NCBI GenBank assembly: GCA_020746995.1
Contig: JAGPXD010000002.1
Location: 5,952,001-6,016,000, forward strand
Source: Plectosphaerella cucumerina
Lineage: Eukaryota > Ascomycota > Sordariomycetes > Glomerellales > Plectosphaerellaceae
Reading direction: 5' to 3'
DNA length: 64,000 nt
The translations under genes were made by a program, and so were the position numbers. The notes below the pieces were generated by a model. The model had not been told where the DNA came from and searched no databases. It saw nothing but the letters and a program-made list of their open reading frames with translations. Below are positions 10,467 through 21,226 of the stretch, piece after piece. The stretch's first letter is position 1, and every line of letters starts with the position of its first letter.

Positions 10467-11407
10467 TCAAGCATCACTGCCTCTCTTGGCATTCTTGACA
10501 CCAGAAAGACGTGTTTGCCAGCCAGCATGCATCCGCTGAGCCTGGTCTGGTGTAAACTCTGACATGCAAGCGCTGCAAGTTGTCAGTTAGCCTTCAGGTC
10601 AGGCATTCTCCCATGCTAGAGTACTTACTCGTCAGAATAATCCATGAAGTTGTGGATAGGGTCCAGGCCGGGCATATCGGGACAGGAGTCGCGGCCAACA
10701 GGACACCCCTCAGTCTCTTCGAGGGAAGCAGGGGTATCGGCAATCCCATCACCCTCTGCTGTACAGGCACCCTCGAATGTATGCCATAGGTTCAACCAGT
10801 GGCCAACCTCATGAGTAGCTGTCCTTCCGAGATTGAAGCCCTCCAATGAGCCACCTGGCAGCGAACTGCTCAGGATGGTGCAGCCGTCCATGAAGAAGTT
10901 GGTAGAGTTGGGCGGGTGATCGCTGGGGATGGTACAATAGCCGAGAGCCCCGCCCACGTTTTGTAAGAGGTAGAGGTTGAGTGTGTCGTGTCCACCCGCG
11001 TACAGAGTGCGCCTCATTTCTTCCCCATCCAGATCCTGGGCCCAGTCGGCATTGATGGTGTGATTAAAGCCCTTGAGGTCAAAAGAAATGGAAGAAGGAC
11101 CGTAGTCAGCCTGCATGACGTCTATCTGAGCCTTGATGTCTTCTTCCTGTTGGAAATTAGCTTCTGCTCTGGACAAGTGCGTAAAACCACGACTTACGCT
11201 GACCCAGCCGCCCTCTACGGTCTCATTGATAGCAAGAACGTGGACGAAAGTCGGGATCAAAGCAGGCTCTGCGGTCTGATTCTTGCTTGTGAAGCGGGCC
11301 GACTGAAAGCGTGCCCTTGCGCGAACCTCGGCGCTTGGTGGTGTGGTGCCGCAGCGCTTGGCGGCAGCGGCGGCTAGGAGGCCAGCGAAACACAGCTTGG
11401 TGAGCAT
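10467..11407 (-). CDS. Secreted M43 (pappalysin-type) metalloprotease
   Basis: Three exons, 11198-11407, 10629-11146 and 10467-10572, give 277 residues. The protein starts with a signal peptide (MLTKLCFAGLLAAAAA). The zinc motif HEVGHWLNLWH is at residues 182-192, the extended metzincin form HExxHxxxxxH. The Met-turn follows as HNFMDYSDD and is split by the second intron. Conserved Cys residues (the GACTAEGDGIADTP and EGCPVGRDSC regions) are as in fungal extracellular M43 proteases. The first intron is 51 nt, a multiple of three, so retention would insert 17 residues without a stop. I call it spliced because of the GTAAGT donor, GCTAAT branch site and CAACAG acceptor, and because the family has no insert there. 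The likely role is outside the cell, in nutrient supply or host protein breakdown. Confidence 0.9.
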
Positions 11408-13992
11408 CTTGAGTTTAAAATGAATGACAGCGAACGTGAGCTCTAAAGAGAGTGGATGAGGCCGTTGGAGTTGTCACGAACGCAGGCTGCTCATTTACCC
11501 CGTCAACCCTTTATTCAGTATCTATTCTCTGTCAAGAGTCATGTCAAAAGTCTAACCCCTGAGATGAGGCTCTAGCGTAACGACGATTCGTTGAAGCTCT
11601 CTCATCCATAGTATAGGCTAGATGAGCGTGACATGGACCGGGGGACTGAACACGAGATGGAGTCGTGCGCAGCAGTGGTGCTTTAGGCCATGCTCATTGG
11701 ACAACCCGCCCTGAAAAGCCGTGCCGGCACTGATGGAAAGTGGCCCCGACGTTGAAGTTGGGGTAGCAAGGATGTCATTATGCTGTCTGGAGTGGCCGTC
11801 CGATGTTTCGACTGGGCGCGATGTGGCATGTGCGCATGAAGGGCATGGCGAGCTACCACTTCGAATAGATTACGGTGCTCCAAATAGACTCTATTGCTGA
11901 CGCTGATCTTTCTGCCCTTTAGCTGACATCCATGCCATTCAGTGTTTGTGTACAGTGACATCGGGGCAATGATCGCCCACGTTTTACGGTTTCACATATC
12001 GTGATCTTCACTGTGTATCGGCAGTACTGTTGCTCCCCAAACCCGCGGTAGCTTCTCCGTGCTGCCGAGACACGGAGAACAAGACTTGAAGATTATGATT
12101 TTCACGAGCCATTGCTACGTCACTGTTCCGGAATGCAAGGTCAGTGTGCTTATAGGGGTGGCTTGGAAATATCTGGTTTCTTCGATGGCCCGGTTCTCGA
12201 TGTGTGCCTTCTTTCCGATGATCGGATGGAACATGGCATTCCCCCTCCTACATCAGCCATGTGGCCAGTCGGGCAGATTATTGAAAAAAGCTTAGCTGCA
12301 TCCATGAACGAAGCTCATCGCAACTAGTTGCTCCTCTTGGCACCACGCCGACGAGTGTCGTACCAGAATAGACGCCCTGCAGTATTTGAAACAAGCCTAC
12401 CGGCCGTTGGATCAAGTCGATTGGCAGTGGAGGCTAGCCTAACGTCTTTCATGAAGATATGGGCGCAATGACCAGTCGTAACGTCGTTCTATCACAACTG
12501 GATATGTTCAGGGGTAAACATGTATGATTCTGGGGGACTGTCATTGATGATACCACACCATCCAGTCGTCCGGATTCTTGCTGTCCCGCTGCTTCAACGA
12601 TCAATGCCCAGATCACATGCTAGAGGCTTCGAGGCACTAACATGGACCTGACCAGCTCCGGCCTGGAGGAAAGATCACCCAGTCTCACGCCCTACACACG
12701 GAACTCCACCTAGCTACATACCGTGCTGAAATGGGAGGCATAAACTGGATCTTTCTGACTCGAACCATACTTCAGTACCAACAAAGCAAGGCGTCGAATG
12801 ATAACAAACGCGAAGCAAGGCTGGCACATAATCACAATGGCATCTACAGCATCCACAGCGGAGATATCAACGATCCTCCCGCGACATAGCGCCGGCCCTT
12901 CCCGCCATCGGTCTCCATACATCTTCTCAAAAACCTTGGCTGAGAAGGCATTCCCTCCTCAAAGACGTCATCATACGATCTCTCCTTCGGCCCTTCTATC
13001 CTGCTGGATGGGGCCCCCTTATCGTCGTGGGGGTACGTCCCCTGAGTAGCCTCATCCCGCTCGAGACCCTTACGCCCCTGGACATTCCTCGGGTCATCCG
13101 CCAGCGTGCGTCTGGTCTGGCCCTACCCATCCGGGCGGTTTCGTGGCAATACCCGGCTCGGCGGGTCTGAGACACCAAGCCCAAGGCTTGACGGGAACCC
13201 TTTCCAACACCCCTCTCTTTCCTCCCTCCTCGCCCAGTCTGGGCCGCGAGCCCCTGAAGGAGTATTGCGCGGCCCTGGCGCCAAGGATTCCAGAAGCGCC
13301 TTGTTATCGTGAGACTCTGGGGTAAGAGGCGACAGGTCACGATGGTGCAGCTCTCCGCCGCGATGCCACCTCTCGTCTTGTGACAGCGGTGAAAAGGGGT
13401 GTGATGCTCAACTTCACATCGCCGTCTTGGCACGATCGGTCACATCTCGGCCGGTGTGTGGTCGGGGTCCATTTCAGAGGGACGCTGGGATGGAGTGAAT
13501 ACCACCTCGGTGGAACATGGGATCAGCAAGCGGGTGTTCGGCAGGGCTCAGGAATGTGGTTTGTTTATTCGCCGCGATAGTGTCTCACCCATCCGAGGAA
13601 GCACACACCACGCTGCAGCACACCTTGGTCTGACGCCCCCTTCGTCGTGGCTTCCATTCCAGTGATGATAGATGCTTTCCCGATTCCACCGAGCCAAGCC
13701 CGTCCCCTGATTTTCCTACTTCCTTTCCACCCATCGACAAGATCGACGCCATCGACGACATCTTTTCTTGGCAACCTTGAAGTCGATCATGTTGAAAGCG
13801 AATGCCTCTCTTCGGGGGTGAAAGCAGATAATTCTTATATCAAGCCTCGAAAATCCCATCAATATCTTTTCTGCAGCTCGGAATCAACTTACAGTCTCTA
13901 CCTATACTACGACAGTCAGAGCCTAAGGCGGCGCTCTTGACCTGCACCGAAATAGCACAAAGTCGCCTTGACGTCCATCGACACCCCCAACA
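11408..13992. other. 2.6 kb without a supported gene
   Basis: Only short frames occur, none with a fungal splice structure or a product I recognise. The right-hand end should contain the promoter and 5' UTR of the NRPS-like gene; it becomes CT-rich after about 13650. I see no RNA gene and no intact transposon. Confidence 0.5.
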
Positions 13993-16900
13993 ATGCAGCG
14001 AATCGATCACGAAGGCATGTCTGCCGGTCTGCTGAGGCTTTACGGCCTCCCGGCCGACGATGTCACCAGGACCGAAACATTTCAGACCTGGACACTTTCC
14101 CAAACCTGGGGCGAATCTTCACCTTCTCTAGACCGCGCTTCACTTCTTGCTTCCATCCCGGAGCCCGAAACTCCGTCTCATCGGCCACTTCACCTTCTTT
14201 ATCTTCTTCTAATTCAAGTTCCCGGCCCATGGCCCACGTTCGACCTTATCAAGCACCACACAAGAATCCTCAAGTATCTTCCAGAAGACACAGACGAAGC
14301 AACAGCATGGCTCATCGACGCGACCAAGACGCTTGTCAAGGACTCTTACGAGTCCCTTACTCAGTTCATCAGACCCAGCCACCAGCCTGCACTGCGCTCC
14401 ACCTCACCCAAGAACTTCATCACACACAACGGCCTCAGCAGGTTCATCAACAACTTCGCCCTGCCTCTGGACGATACCACCGCCAGAAAACCCATCGTCT
14501 CCATCGCCCTGCCCAATGGACCCCTCATGGCCGCCGTCTGCATGGCCGTGACGGCCTTCTACACTGCCGCTCCCGTCAACCCTGCCGCGGGACCCGAGCA
14601 GTTCAAGGCCGACATCCTCCAGGGCGGCGCCTCATGTATCCTCACCACGGCTCCTGAGTACCAGAGCCTTCACCTCTCGGACCCCTGGGTGGAGGAGACC
14701 GGCATCCAAATCGTCCTCGTCGAGTGGACGGAGGGCGACGACATCACCCTCTGCAAGGTCGACGGCAAACCCATCCGGCCCCTGGACGTGCGTCAGCCGA
14801 AGCCCAACACGGCCGACGACATTGCCCTCATCCTCTTCACCAGTGGCACCTCGGGCACGAAAAAGGTCGTGCCCCTGACGACGCACTCGATCCTCGCTGG
14901 CATCGCCTTTGTCATCGAGTCATGGGGTCTTCAAGCTGACGACACATGTCTGAACATGATGCCCCTTTTCCATGTGTGAGTACTCCCCCTCTCCCCTGCA
15001 GCATGGTCACTAACAAGACCAGCGGCGGCCTCGTGCGCAACATTTTTGCTCCAGTCTTCTCAGGCGGTGCAACAGTCTGCTGCGCGGCCTTTGACCCGAG
15101 TCTCTTCTGGGACGTCGTCGAGACCATCCGCCCAACGTGGTACTATGCCTCGCCGTCGATGCACTCGCTCATCCTCGCCGGCTCTCGCCCCGAGGCCCTG
15201 GCAGCAAGCAAGATCCGCCTCGTGTGCAATGCGGCCGGTGGCCTCCTGCCTTCTCTGGCATGTCAGCTGCGAGACACCTTCAACAGCATTGTGCTGCCGA
15301 GCTACGGCATGACCGAGTGAGTAACCCCAAGAAAGCCAAAGAACCTCCCCCCTGACTTCTGCCAGATGTATGCCCATCTCAACACCTCCCCTCGACTACC
15401 AGCTCGACCGAACCGGCACCTCGGGCATCAGCACGGGCCCTGAACTCACCATCCTCGACTGGTCCGACAACCAGCCCCCCGTAGGTGCCGTCGGCCGCAT
15501 CTGCGTCCGCGGCGAGCCCGTGTTCCCCGGTTACCTCCGCCCCGACGGAACTCTCGACGCATCCTGCTTTAACCCCGCCGGCTGGTTCGACACAGGCGAC
15601 CTCGGCTACATGGATGCTGACGGCTACCTGTACATCACCGGGCGCAGCAAGGAAGTCATCAACCGCGGCGGCGAGCTCATCTCCCCCTTCGAAGTCGAGA
15701 ACGCCATCATGGCCGCCTCCCGCCTCGACGGCTCCCCCCTCGCCGGCCGCGTCACCCAAGCCCTCGCCTTCTCCGTCCCCCATGACGTTCTCCAGGAGGT
15801 TGTGGCAGTCGTCCTCGTCACCCCGAAGCACCAGCACCGCGTCGACCTGCGCACCCTCCACGCTGCCCTCCGATCATCCCTGCAGCAGGCGAAATGGCCC
15901 GTTGTCGTCGTCTACATGGACGACCTGCCCAAGAACAACAACAAGGTCCTCCGCATCCGCCTCGCCGAGCGCCTGGAGCTGCCCGAGGCCACGAATGACA
16001 CGCCTTACCTCGACCGCCACTGGGAGGCCGTGTGCCCGCCCCTCGACACACCGCTGTCGGTCAAGATCCCATCGTCACGGTGCCGCCTCGACCGCGACGC
16101 CATCACGCGGTGCCTCCGCTCCGTCATCCCCTCGGGCTTCGATGCGCACCTCCGCATCCCTGAGGCCGATGGCGCGCTTGAGCTCTTCCTCGCCCCGAGG
16201 CAGCACGGCACTGAGCCCTTGGAGCCTGACTGGACCACGCACGCGAAACGGCTCCTCGCGCAGCAACTCGATGGCTACCTCATCCCGGGGAAGGTGTGTC
16301 TGATGCAGACGCCGTTCCCACGGACGTCTTTTGGCGGCATCGACGACGCCATGCTGCAGGTCGCTCTGGAAGAGCAGCAGGCGGCCTCGGGCGGAGGGTC
16401 CATCGCCGGCCGCGTTGCCCGTGTCTTCGCCAGCATCCTGTCCTGCGATGTGGCTGACATCGACCCCTCGGTTGACTTCTTCGCTCTTGGCGGCGACTCG
16501 CTGCGCGCAGGGAAGCTCCTCTCGGCCATCCGTGCCGAGTTTGGCGTGCAGCTCCCCATTGCCGTGGTGTTTAGCCAGGGCACGGTCAAGGCCATCACCG
16601 CCAAGCTCGAGGAGATGGTCAAGAAGGTAGCTGATGAACAGCAGTCCTCTGGCCCCGCAGGGTATGGCCTTGACGGCGCGGCAGCTCTCGCATGCGGCGA
16701 GGCTCGCGATTCGGCTCGCCCCCTGCTCATGCTCGCCCAACTCCTTCCCCTGGCCGTCCTCTACCCTATCCGGCGTGGGTTCCAGTGGACAATCTTCCTC
16801 ATCGGCATGAGTCTCTCGCAGTCATGGCCAACCAACACGTCCGTGGTCGGGCGTCTCTTCAACCTCGTACTGAGCATCATGTTCGCCCGGCTCTGCGTCC

Positions 16901-19200
16901 GCCTCGTCGCGCCCTGGGTCGGCATCATCGCCAAATGGGTCATCATCGGGAGGTATCGCGAGGGCATCTACCCCATGTGGGGAGCGTACCACACTCGCTG
17001 GTGGATGGTGCAGAAGATCATATCGCTCTGCGGCCGCGGGTTCTTCGACCTCAACGATACGACGGCTTGCGTGTACTACCGCCTCATGGGAGCGAAGATC
17101 GGTCGCGGAGTGACGCTCTCGGGAGCGCAGCTTGGCGAGTACGATCTCCTCGACATTCGCGATGGCGCCACGCTGTCGAGGTGTGTCTGCCGGCCCTTTG
17201 CCGGAGAGTCAGGCACGGCCATGTACCTGGGCCGCATCGTCATCGGCATCAACGCTTCGATCGGGCTGGCTAGCATCGTCGCCCCGGGAACAGTCGTGCC
17301 GGAGAACACCTGCATCGGGCCCAACAGTAGCAGCTGGGAGCTTGCCGATGCCGACGAGGCCTTCCGCGATCAAGAGGCGCACCGGGCTCCGAAGCCTCAT
17401 ATCCTCCTCACCCTCTTCGTCACGTACCCCCTTCTCCTGGTCGGCTGGTTCCTGGCCCTGGCTCCCTGGATTGGTGGTCTGGTCGGCATGGTCATCGACC
17501 AGCCGCTGGACAGCCGCTCACCGATGCGAGACATCCTGAAGTGGTTCGCCACGCCACACCGCGTCGCCTGGCACTACCTCGCACTGGTGCTTCGCGTCAT
17601 GTTCAGCCCTTTCATTCTCTTCGCTTTTGCTTGGATTGTCAAGCGTATGCTGGACCTTCTCTGCGGCAGAATGGGGCCCAGTCCTGCTCACGGACGCGGC
17701 AACATCGACATCTGGAGAGGCCATCTGATGAAGACGCTGCTGCCCGTCTCTCAGCTACACGAAATGACGGGTATGTTTGGGCAGCACTATGAGGCGACTT
17801 CGGTGGCCCTGCGTATGATGGGCGCTCGGGTCGGCCAGAGGGTTTACTGGCCAGGCACTGGGCCCTCGATTGGCGACTACCATCTGCTGAATGTGGGCGA
17901 CGACGTCGTCTTCGGCTCTCGCTCTCACATTGTCACGTCCGACGGCATCGGCGCCGAGATGGTGACGATCCGCGACGGCGCCATGATCGCAGACCGAGTG
18001 ACGCTGCTGCCAGGCGTCAGGATCTGCAAGAAGACCACCATGGGGTCCGGTGCGCTGACTCGTCGTGGAAAGAGGTATGTGCCGGGCGGCACCTACGTCG
18101 GCTCCAAGGGCGGCGATGCTGTGTGCCTGTCGACTGGGACCTCGAGGGCAGCTGCCAAAGGTGGCCAGACAAGAAAACGAGGCAAAGTTCCCCCCGCGGC
18201 GAGCGAGGTCACACTGGTCAATCCCCAGCACAACAGCCCTTCAGGGGACGAGTCAAAGGAGAAGGTTGAGGTGCACGTCAGCGAGCACCAGGTCCCCGAG
18301 AAGCGCACCTTTTCTCCGTTTGGCCGGGCCTTCTACCTCAAGCAGGCGCCCTACCACGTCTTTGGGCCGTTCGTCATCTTCCTCTACTCGACCTTCCTCG
18401 CCGTCTTCACGGCCTTTTTCTGGAACGTGCCCAACATCACGGCCATCGCGATCGCAGACCGGGCTCTGCGGTTCCGCGTCGACAACATCCACTCGTCCTA
18501 TGACGTGCTCACGGTCTGGGGCCTGGTAACGGTATGCATCTCCGTGCTCACGACGCTCCACGCCATCGTCGCTCTGGCCATCGTCATCGGCGCAAAGTGG
18601 GCGCTGCTCGGTCGCCGCACCCCAGGCAACTACGACTGGGACAAGTCGCCGTACTGCCAGCGCTGGCAGCTCTTCCTGTCCATCGAGCGGCTGCGTCGAC
18701 ACTGCTACCGCGGCGAAGGTATCCTAGGGATGCTGACGGGCACGCAGTGGATTGTATGGTACTTCCGTGCGCTGGGGGCGGATATTGGTGCCAACTGCGC
18801 GCTCTTCGCCAATGGCAAGCCGAGCCTCATGTTCACGGAGCCGGACCTGATCACTCTGGGCGACCGGGTGGTTGTGGACGACGCCAGCGTCGTGGGCCAC
18901 ATCAATACGCGCGGCAAGTTCGATCTGAACCGTCTGGCCGTCGGTGACGGGTGCGTGCTGCGCACGGGGAGCAGGCTGCTGAGCGGCGCGGCCATGAAGA
19001 ATGGCAGCTGTCTGCTGGAGCATACTCTCATCATGGGTGGTGATGTTGTTGAGGAGGGTTGGACGATGCAGGGATGGCCTGCCGAGAGGTTTGGAGGGCG
19101 GAGGACGAGCTCGGAGCATGATACTGACACGCTCGTCGGGGATGAGGCCAGCTATCGGTCGAGCGATACGGAGACGCTGGCCGAGGAAAGGCGTACATGA
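13993..19200 (+). CDS. NRPS-like adenylating enzyme, A-T plus three membrane/LbH units
   Basis: Three exons, 13993-14975, 15023-15316 and 15366-19200, give 1703 residues. The adenylation domain (about 100-640) has the P-loop TSGTSGTKK (283-291), YGMTE (422-426), TGD (502-504), GRSKEVINRGGE (518-529) and a catalytic Lys near K619. A degenerate second A-like C-terminal segment (GYLIPGK...PRTSFGGID, about 730-750) precedes the carrier domain (FFALGGDSLRAG, Ser804). From about 880 there are repeated hydrophobic spans alternating with three soluble left-handed beta-helix-like blocks (about 1000-1090, 1240-1340, 1560-1660). This order matches the NRPS terminal-domain family TIGR02353 and bacterial and fungal epsilon-poly-lysine synthetases. 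The A4 position reads PLFHVGG, lacking the Asp that holds an alpha-amino group, so the substrate may be another carboxylic acid. No condensation or thioesterase domain and no biosynthetic neighbours are visible. Confidence 0.88.
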
Positions 19201-19730
19201 TGATGTTTTGGGGGAATTTTCCTTGTACAAACTATTTTCGATGATGTATATCATTCAAGATTGGCACGATATTGAGATGGGGTGGCTTTGCAGAGGTCCA
19301 CGCGTGATGATGGTGGTGAACGTTAGGGAGGGGATTGAAGTGGAGACAAAATGTGGTCTAGCCTGATTACATAAGCGTGAAAGGGGGCAGCCCGACCAAC
19401 TGGCCCCGACTGGCTGCAAAATTGGATCGGCCGGCTCGGGGATCTTCGTTCATCTTCACCTCATTTCCTGGTCAAATGGTGAATCATCACCAACATTCCC
19501 TGTCAACAAGTCGCTTTGCATTCTCATATCAAGTGCTTCGTCCGCTTAGATAGGACACCAACCGCGCATTTCACACATTTCAACCGCCAAACGCCAGATA
19601 CATCGCCTGCTGAGGGACTCACGACGGCCGCCTGTGACATCACCACTTTCAACGTCCTCGATTGCTTCAGGCAAACACCAGGACCGAGCACTCACCTTCT
19701 CGTCACTTTATGCAAAAAGTCGCATCAAAA
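19201..19730. other. Intergenic between NRPS-like and glycosylase genes
   Basis: This is the 3' flank of the NRPS-like gene and the promoter/5' UTR of the glycosylase. In-frame ATGs at 19662 and 19710 could lengthen the glycosylase N-terminus by 23 or 7 residues. Confidence 0.55.
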
Positions 19731-20852
19731 ATGGCACGTGCAACCCGTTCCAGCGCCCGGCTGGCGACAGCAGCTTCGAATGAAGTCACAACCAAAAGCC
19801 CGTCGGTCAAGCAGGAAGAGGCAGCACCAGCAAAACGCAAGGCCGCGGCAAGAGAACGACCAGCGAAGCGCATCAAGACAGAAGACGACAAGGAGAACAT
19901 GCCGGAAACACCACTCAAGGCCGTCAAAAATGAGTCCTCAGCCTCACCAACCAAACAGAGCCCCTCCAAGGCCTCGGGAGCAACCCCGGATGCCCTTCGG
20001 TCCAAGAAACTCAAGGCGTACGCGCAGTACGCCTCCAAATCACCCTTCCCCGACTTCCCTCACCCCACGCCAGACGAAGCACGTCTCGCTCATCGCATCC
20101 TCGCCTCCATCCACGGCGCGCGCACGCGGCCGACGGAGGTCAAGGCGCCCACCTCCCGCGCCGGCTGCGGCGACTCGCCGTCAGTGCTAGACGCGCTGGT
20201 CCGTACGATCCTCAGCCAGAACACAAGCGACGTCAACTCGACGCGTGCCAAGCGCAGCATGGACGCCGTCTACGGCGGCAGCGATGCGTGGGAGGCCATC
20301 GCTGCGGGGGGGCCAGCCAAGCTCCAGGAGGCCATCAAGTGCGGCGGCCTCGCGGGGGTCAAGAGCAAGGTCATCACGAACCTCCTGTCGGCGGTGAAAG
20401 AGAGGCATGGGTGCTACTCGCTCGACCACTTGTTCAAGGTGAGCGACGACGAGGCCATGCGCGAGCTGATTGGGTTTCCTGGGGTTGGTCCAAAGACGGC
20501 CAGCTGCGTGCTGCTCTTCTGTCTGGGCAGGGAGAGCTTCGCTGTTGATACGCATGTGTGGCGCATCACGGGGCTGTTGGGGTGGAGGCCGCCGACGGCG
20601 ACGAGGGATGAGACGTATGCTCACCTTGATGTGCGGATTCCGGATGAGGATAAGTATGCTTTGCACATCTTGCTCGTGGGGCATGGGAAGAAGTGTGAGG
20701 AGTGCCGCGCGGGAGGGAAGAATCTGGGGAAGTGTGAGTTGAGGAAGGCTTTCAAGAAGGGGGCACGGGGGGTGAAGCCTGAGATGCCTGATATCAAGGC
20801 CGAGGTTAAAGAGGAGGAGGAGGTTAAGGAGGAGAGCTCTGGGTCTGAGTGA
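19731..20852 (+). CDS. HhH-GPD DNA glycosylase, endonuclease III-like
   Basis: A single exon encodes 373 residues from the ATG at 19731 (context AAAAATGGC). The first 110 residues are Lys/Glu/Pro-rich and contain basic stretches such as KRIKTE that look like nuclear localisation signals. The catalytic domain has the helix-hairpin-helix GFPGVGPKTASCVL with the Schiff-base Lys at K255 and the catalytic Asp in VDTHVWRI at D273, so both key residues of a bifunctional base-excision glycosylase are present. The usual iron-sulfur loop of four Cys (Cx6Cx2Cx5C) is not intact: only CEEC and a later Cys remain. It therefore belongs with the fungal endonuclease III-like proteins that are not Nth1 itself. 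The expected role is removing damaged bases in nuclear DNA; lesion specificity is not visible. Confidence 0.85.
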   Translation: MARATRSSARLATAASNEVTTKSPSVKQEEAAPAKRKAAARERPAKRIKTEDDKENMPETPLKAVKNESSASPTKQSPSKASGATPDALRSKKLKAYAQYASKSPFPDFPHPTPDEARLAHRILASIHGARTRPTEVKAPTSRAGCGDSPSVLDALVRTILSQNTSDVNSTRAKRSMDAVYGGSDAWEAIAAGGPAKLQEAIKCGGLAGVKSKVITNLLSAVKERHGCYSLDHLFKVSDDEAMRELIGFPGVGPKTASCVLLFCLGRESFAVDTHVWRITGLLGWRPPTATRDETYAHLDVRIPDEDKYALHILLVGHGKKCEECRAGGKNLGKCELRKAFKKGARGVKPEMPDIKAEVKEEEEVKEESSGSE

Positions 20853-21226
20853 AACTAGATTAGTGATGTACGATATGTGTTTTGTAGAACCTTGAACAAG
20901 AAGCGAGATATGAGTGACGAAACAAGCGCCAACATAAGCCCATGCTTCGATCCATAGGGATGCGTTGTGTGCCTCCAACTTGAAGGGTCCCTCCAACTGT
21001 GACTTCAGGGGCTCGCCCGCTGAATTGCCCCGCATTTACCGCCGATCCGGCTTCGGCCACCGCTGCAGGCCCGGGGGAAGACACGCGCCAAACCCGCTAA
21101 ACCAGCCCCGTCCTAGAAGGACCCCGCAGCATCCATCCACCTGCATCATGCAAAGTCAAGCGCCCCTGCTCCTTTCCTCCGACTTCCCTCCAAAACTTCC
21201 GCTCCTACACAACCGCAACCGCAACC
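20853..21226. other. Intergenic, promoter of the next gene
   Basis: 374 bases. I looked here for a missing zinc-cluster exon of the next gene and found none: no CxxC pattern with a basic linker is encoded in any frame. Confidence 0.55.

Noticed and set aside
13993..19200. Biosynthetic gene cluster around the NRPS-like enzyme
   Set aside because: Neighbours are a glycosylase and a gene-free stretch; no tailoring enzyme, transporter or pathway regulator is adjacent.
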